Shown in pieces: positions 6,162-7,443 of a DNA stretch of 7,443 nt. The first letter of the stretch is position 1; each line of letters opens with the position of its first letter. Below the pieces are notes generated by a model. The model was not told the DNA's origin. It searched no databases and saw only the letters and a program-made list of their open reading frames with translations. The stretch spans positions 1 to 7,443 of the forward strand of contig DSEZ01000107.1 of the NCBI GenBank assembly GCA_011055275.1. Direction: 5' to 3'. Origin of the DNA: Thermoprotei archaeon. Its GTDB lineage: Archaea > Thermoproteota > Thermoprotei_A > Marsarchaeales > UBA168. The translations under genes and the position numbers were made by a program.

Positions 6162-6969
6162 ACGCAAGCACCTCTAATTGTGACAATATACTCCTTAACC
6201 CCCTATTGAGAATTTCTAAAGCGGCCATTAACGCTGTACGAGCGTCCAGTTGGCCGTTGACTTCAAAAGACAACACAAATCTGTTAGGGTAACTCTTTAC
6301 CTCAAGTACTCCTGGGCATGCCTCCTCGCAGGCCTCACATAACGTGCATGCCAGCGGGTCAATAACCTTAAGCTTGCCATCTACCAGCCCCAGGGCGCCG
6401 GTAGGGCATGCGTCAACACATTTTTTACAATCGCCACAGCTTTCGTTCATTATATTTATCATGGGGTAGTTAATCGAAGTCGCCGCGCTGACCGGCTGCC
6501 ATTTGGCATGCTGCCTGCCTGTTCCCATCCTAGCCGTCAGCTCTACCCTAAGGCTCTGGCCCTTCACCATGGAAATTATGGGAATTTTTGGATGGGTTGT
6601 AGCCACCTGGCCGTCAGGAAACTTCAGCTCCGAAGCATATACCGTCATATTACCATCCGACTTGACGTCAAGTACCATGCTCACTTCCCTCTTGGGTTCA
6701 AAGAAGTTATCTGCCAATTCCTCGTAGCTCAAGTCCGTCTTTATGGGTATAAGCGAAAGCCTGTGAGCTATGTATTCCCTATAAAAAGAGGTATTGTTCT
6801 CTGCAAAAAGCGCCTCGTCTATTGCCAGAGTTGGGACATAAGCCACAAGCGCCCTCCTTATACTGTTGGCGAGGGCCACGCTAACCCCGTCTATTAAGAG
6901 CTTATATTCGGTACCTTGCTTCGAGATAACAGATAGAGACGGGGCCTTCTGGCCCGCGCTTGCCGTCAT
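6142..6969 (-). CDS. rpoD: RNA polymerase subunit Rpo3 / RpoD (alpha-like) with a double [4Fe-4S] cluster domain
   Basis: This is the archaeal counterpart of bacterial alpha-NTD and eukaryotic RPB3. It pairs with Rpo11 and nucleates polymerase assembly with Rpo10 and Rpo12; it is not a sigma factor. It has 275 residues. Residues 12-160 include the dimerisation segment [14 protein letters not shown] (34-47) and [10 protein letters not shown] (50-59), then AHRLSLIPI (68-76). Residues about 170-225 form a ferredoxin-like insert with two complete CxxCxxCxxxCP motifs: C178, C181, C184, C188 and C208, C211, C214, C218. [11 protein letters not shown] (231-241) resumes the alpha-like fold, ending in a helix. 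All eight ligands are present, unlike Sulfolobus Rpo3, which holds one cluster. The ATG at 6969 overlaps the rps11 stop as ATGA, with GGAG three bases upstream. Confidence 0.97.
   Translation of the reverse strand: MTASAGQKAPSLSVISKQGTEYKLLIDGVSVALANSIRRALVAYVPTLAIDEALFAENNTSFYREYIAHRLSLIPIKTDLSYEELADNFFEPKREVSMVLDVKSDGNMTVYASELKFPDGQVATTHPKIPIISMVKGQSLRVELTARMGTGRQHAKWQPVSAATSINYPMINIMNESCGDCKKCVDACPTGALGLVDGKLKVIDPLACTLCEACEEACPGVLEVKSYPNRFVLSFEVNGQLDARTALMAALEILNRGLRSILSQLEVLAYEKKSD
6169..6174 (-). promoter_or_regulatory. Shine-Dalgarno GAGGTG inside rpoD that sets the rpl18e start
   Basis: On the minus strand GAGGTG is followed by seven bases and then ATG 6161. The upstream TTG at 6167 would be only one base away, too close for initiation. 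This supports the 115-residue form of eL18. Confidence 0.6.
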
Positions 6970-7358
6970 ACTCTCCTACCCCGCCTTCCGCCGGGCCTTC
7001 TTGTAGTGTCATGAGGCAACGGCGTTATGTCTTCCGTTACGCCTATGAAGAAGCCCTCTCTCGAGAGAGCCCTAATCGCCGCCTGAGCCCCCGGACCTGG
7101 CGTCTTACTCCCATGTCCTCCTGGGGCACGAACGTAAACCTTCAAAGCGTTAATCCCTTTTTCTTTAGCCTCGCGTGCCGCGGCTATGGCCGCCTGAGTT
7201 GCAGCGTAAGGCGATGGTTTCTCCCTGTCCGCCTTTACCACTTCTCCACCTGACTTCTTTGCTATAAGCTCCCTTCCCGTAATGTCGGTTATGTATATTA
7301 GGGTGTTACTAAACGAACTATAGATCCAAGCTATCCCCCAGTTCAAGTTTTCGGTCAT
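6966..7358 (-). CDS. rps11: Small ribosomal subunit protein uS11 (archaeal S11)
   Basis: uS11 lies on the 30S platform near the mRNA exit and the Shine-Dalgarno helix. It has 130 residues, normal for archaea. [19 protein letters not shown] (7-25) is the N-terminal strand pair; SPYAATQAA (49-57) and [14 protein letters not shown] (77-90) are strong signatures. [12 protein letters not shown] (106-117) and a basic Arg/Gly tail (119-130) end the protein. The ATG at 7358 is six bases after the preceding stop; the only Shine-Dalgarno candidate is a short GTGAT five bases upstream. The stop overlaps the rpoD start. S11 followed by RpoD is a conserved archaeal pair. Confidence 0.97.
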   Translation of the reverse strand: MTENLNWGIAWIYSSFSNTLIYITDITGRELIAKKSGGEVVKADREKPSPYAATQAAIAAAREAKEKGINALKVYVRAPGGHGSKTPGPGAQAAIRALSREGFFIGVTEDITPLPHDTTRRPGGRRGRRV

Positions 7359-7364
7359 AGTCGA

Positions 7365-7443
7365 TCACGGACTACCTTCTTCTGATGAACCGGACCCTTT
7401 AGGGTTATCTCCACTTACTCCCTGCTTCTGAGCTGCCATAACC
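7365..7443 (-). CDS. rps4: C-terminal end of a gene, probably ribosomal protein uS4 (5' part outside window)
   Basis: One minus-strand frame is open from the right edge to TGA at 7367-7365 and gives 25 codons. The residues are Ala, Gln and Lys first, then a tail rich in Ser, Gly and Glu (SGSSEEGSP at the end). There is no domain to recognise. The assignment rests on position: in archaea the gene before rps11 is normally rps4 (order S13-S4-S11-RpoD), and I recall disordered acidic or Ser-rich tails in some archaeal S4 proteins. An internal ATG (7440-7438) could instead start a 24-codon ORF, but a stand-alone peptide is less likely. Confidence 0.55.
   Translation of the reverse strand, partial: VMAAQKQGVSGDNPKGSGSSEEGSP

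Noticed and set aside
6508..6897. 129-codon plus-strand open frame opposite rpoD
   Set aside because: Fully antisense to a conserved subunit, with no domain and no promoter or ribosome site that I could see.
1..7443. Mobile elements, CRISPR arrays, tRNA or rRNA genes, toxin-antitoxin or defence systems
   Set aside because: No direct repeat arrays, transposase-like proteins, cloverleaf-like segments or foreign cassettes were seen. The window is wall-to-wall conserved housekeeping genes, so no undescribed multi-gene system is claimed.

Overview
The window is archaeal chromosome, read entirely from the minus strand. It holds eleven consecutive, tightly packed genes: seven information-processing genes, then three isoprenoid genes, then a tRNA synthetase. 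The domain is clear from archaeal/eukaryotic-type ribosomal proteins (uS11, eL18, uL13, uS9, uS2), the RNA polymerase subunits Rpo3/RpoD and Rpo10/RpoN, and isopentenyl phosphate kinase and type II IPP isomerase for ether-lipid synthesis. The phylum cannot be fixed by eye. The order S2 - IPK - IDI2 - GGPP synthase - GluRS, with no mevalonate kinase or enolase between, recalls what I remember of Sulfolobales and suggests a TACK-type archaeon. That is inference from memory.

Layout in transcription order (high to low coordinates): the last 25 codons of a gene that is probably rps4 (7443-7365); rps11 (7358-6966); rpoD, with an eight-cysteine double [4Fe-4S] ferredoxin-like insert (6969-6142); rpl18e (6161-5814); rpl13 (5802-5338); rps9 (5341-4913); rpoN (about 4906-4700, no normal start codon); rps2 (4678-4028); ipk (about 4038-3244); fni/IDI2 (3234-2167); geranylgeranyl diphosphate synthase (2121-1159); and the N-terminal 387 codons of gltX (1162-1, running off the left edge). 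There is no gene-free stretch longer than 45 bases. Five junctions have stops and starts overlapping as ATGA or TGATG or by a few codons, and the other gaps are 6 to 45 bases, so one long co-transcribed operon is likely.

The genes form two functional blocks. The first makes ribosomal proteins and polymerase assembly subunits (the Rpo3-Rpo10 part of the assembly platform). The second is a three-step route in pathway order: isopentenyl phosphate to IPP (IPK), IPP to DMAPP (IDI2), then DMAPP plus three IPP to C20 GGPP, the archaeal lipid precursor. GluRS follows by an ATGA overlap.

I see no mobile element, CRISPR array, RNA gene or novel multi-gene system. The most notable feature is the start of rpoN. 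The only nearby ATG is out of frame and hits a stop within eight codons, whereas a perfectly placed Shine-Dalgarno points at an in-frame ACG exactly where the family's initiator Met should be.
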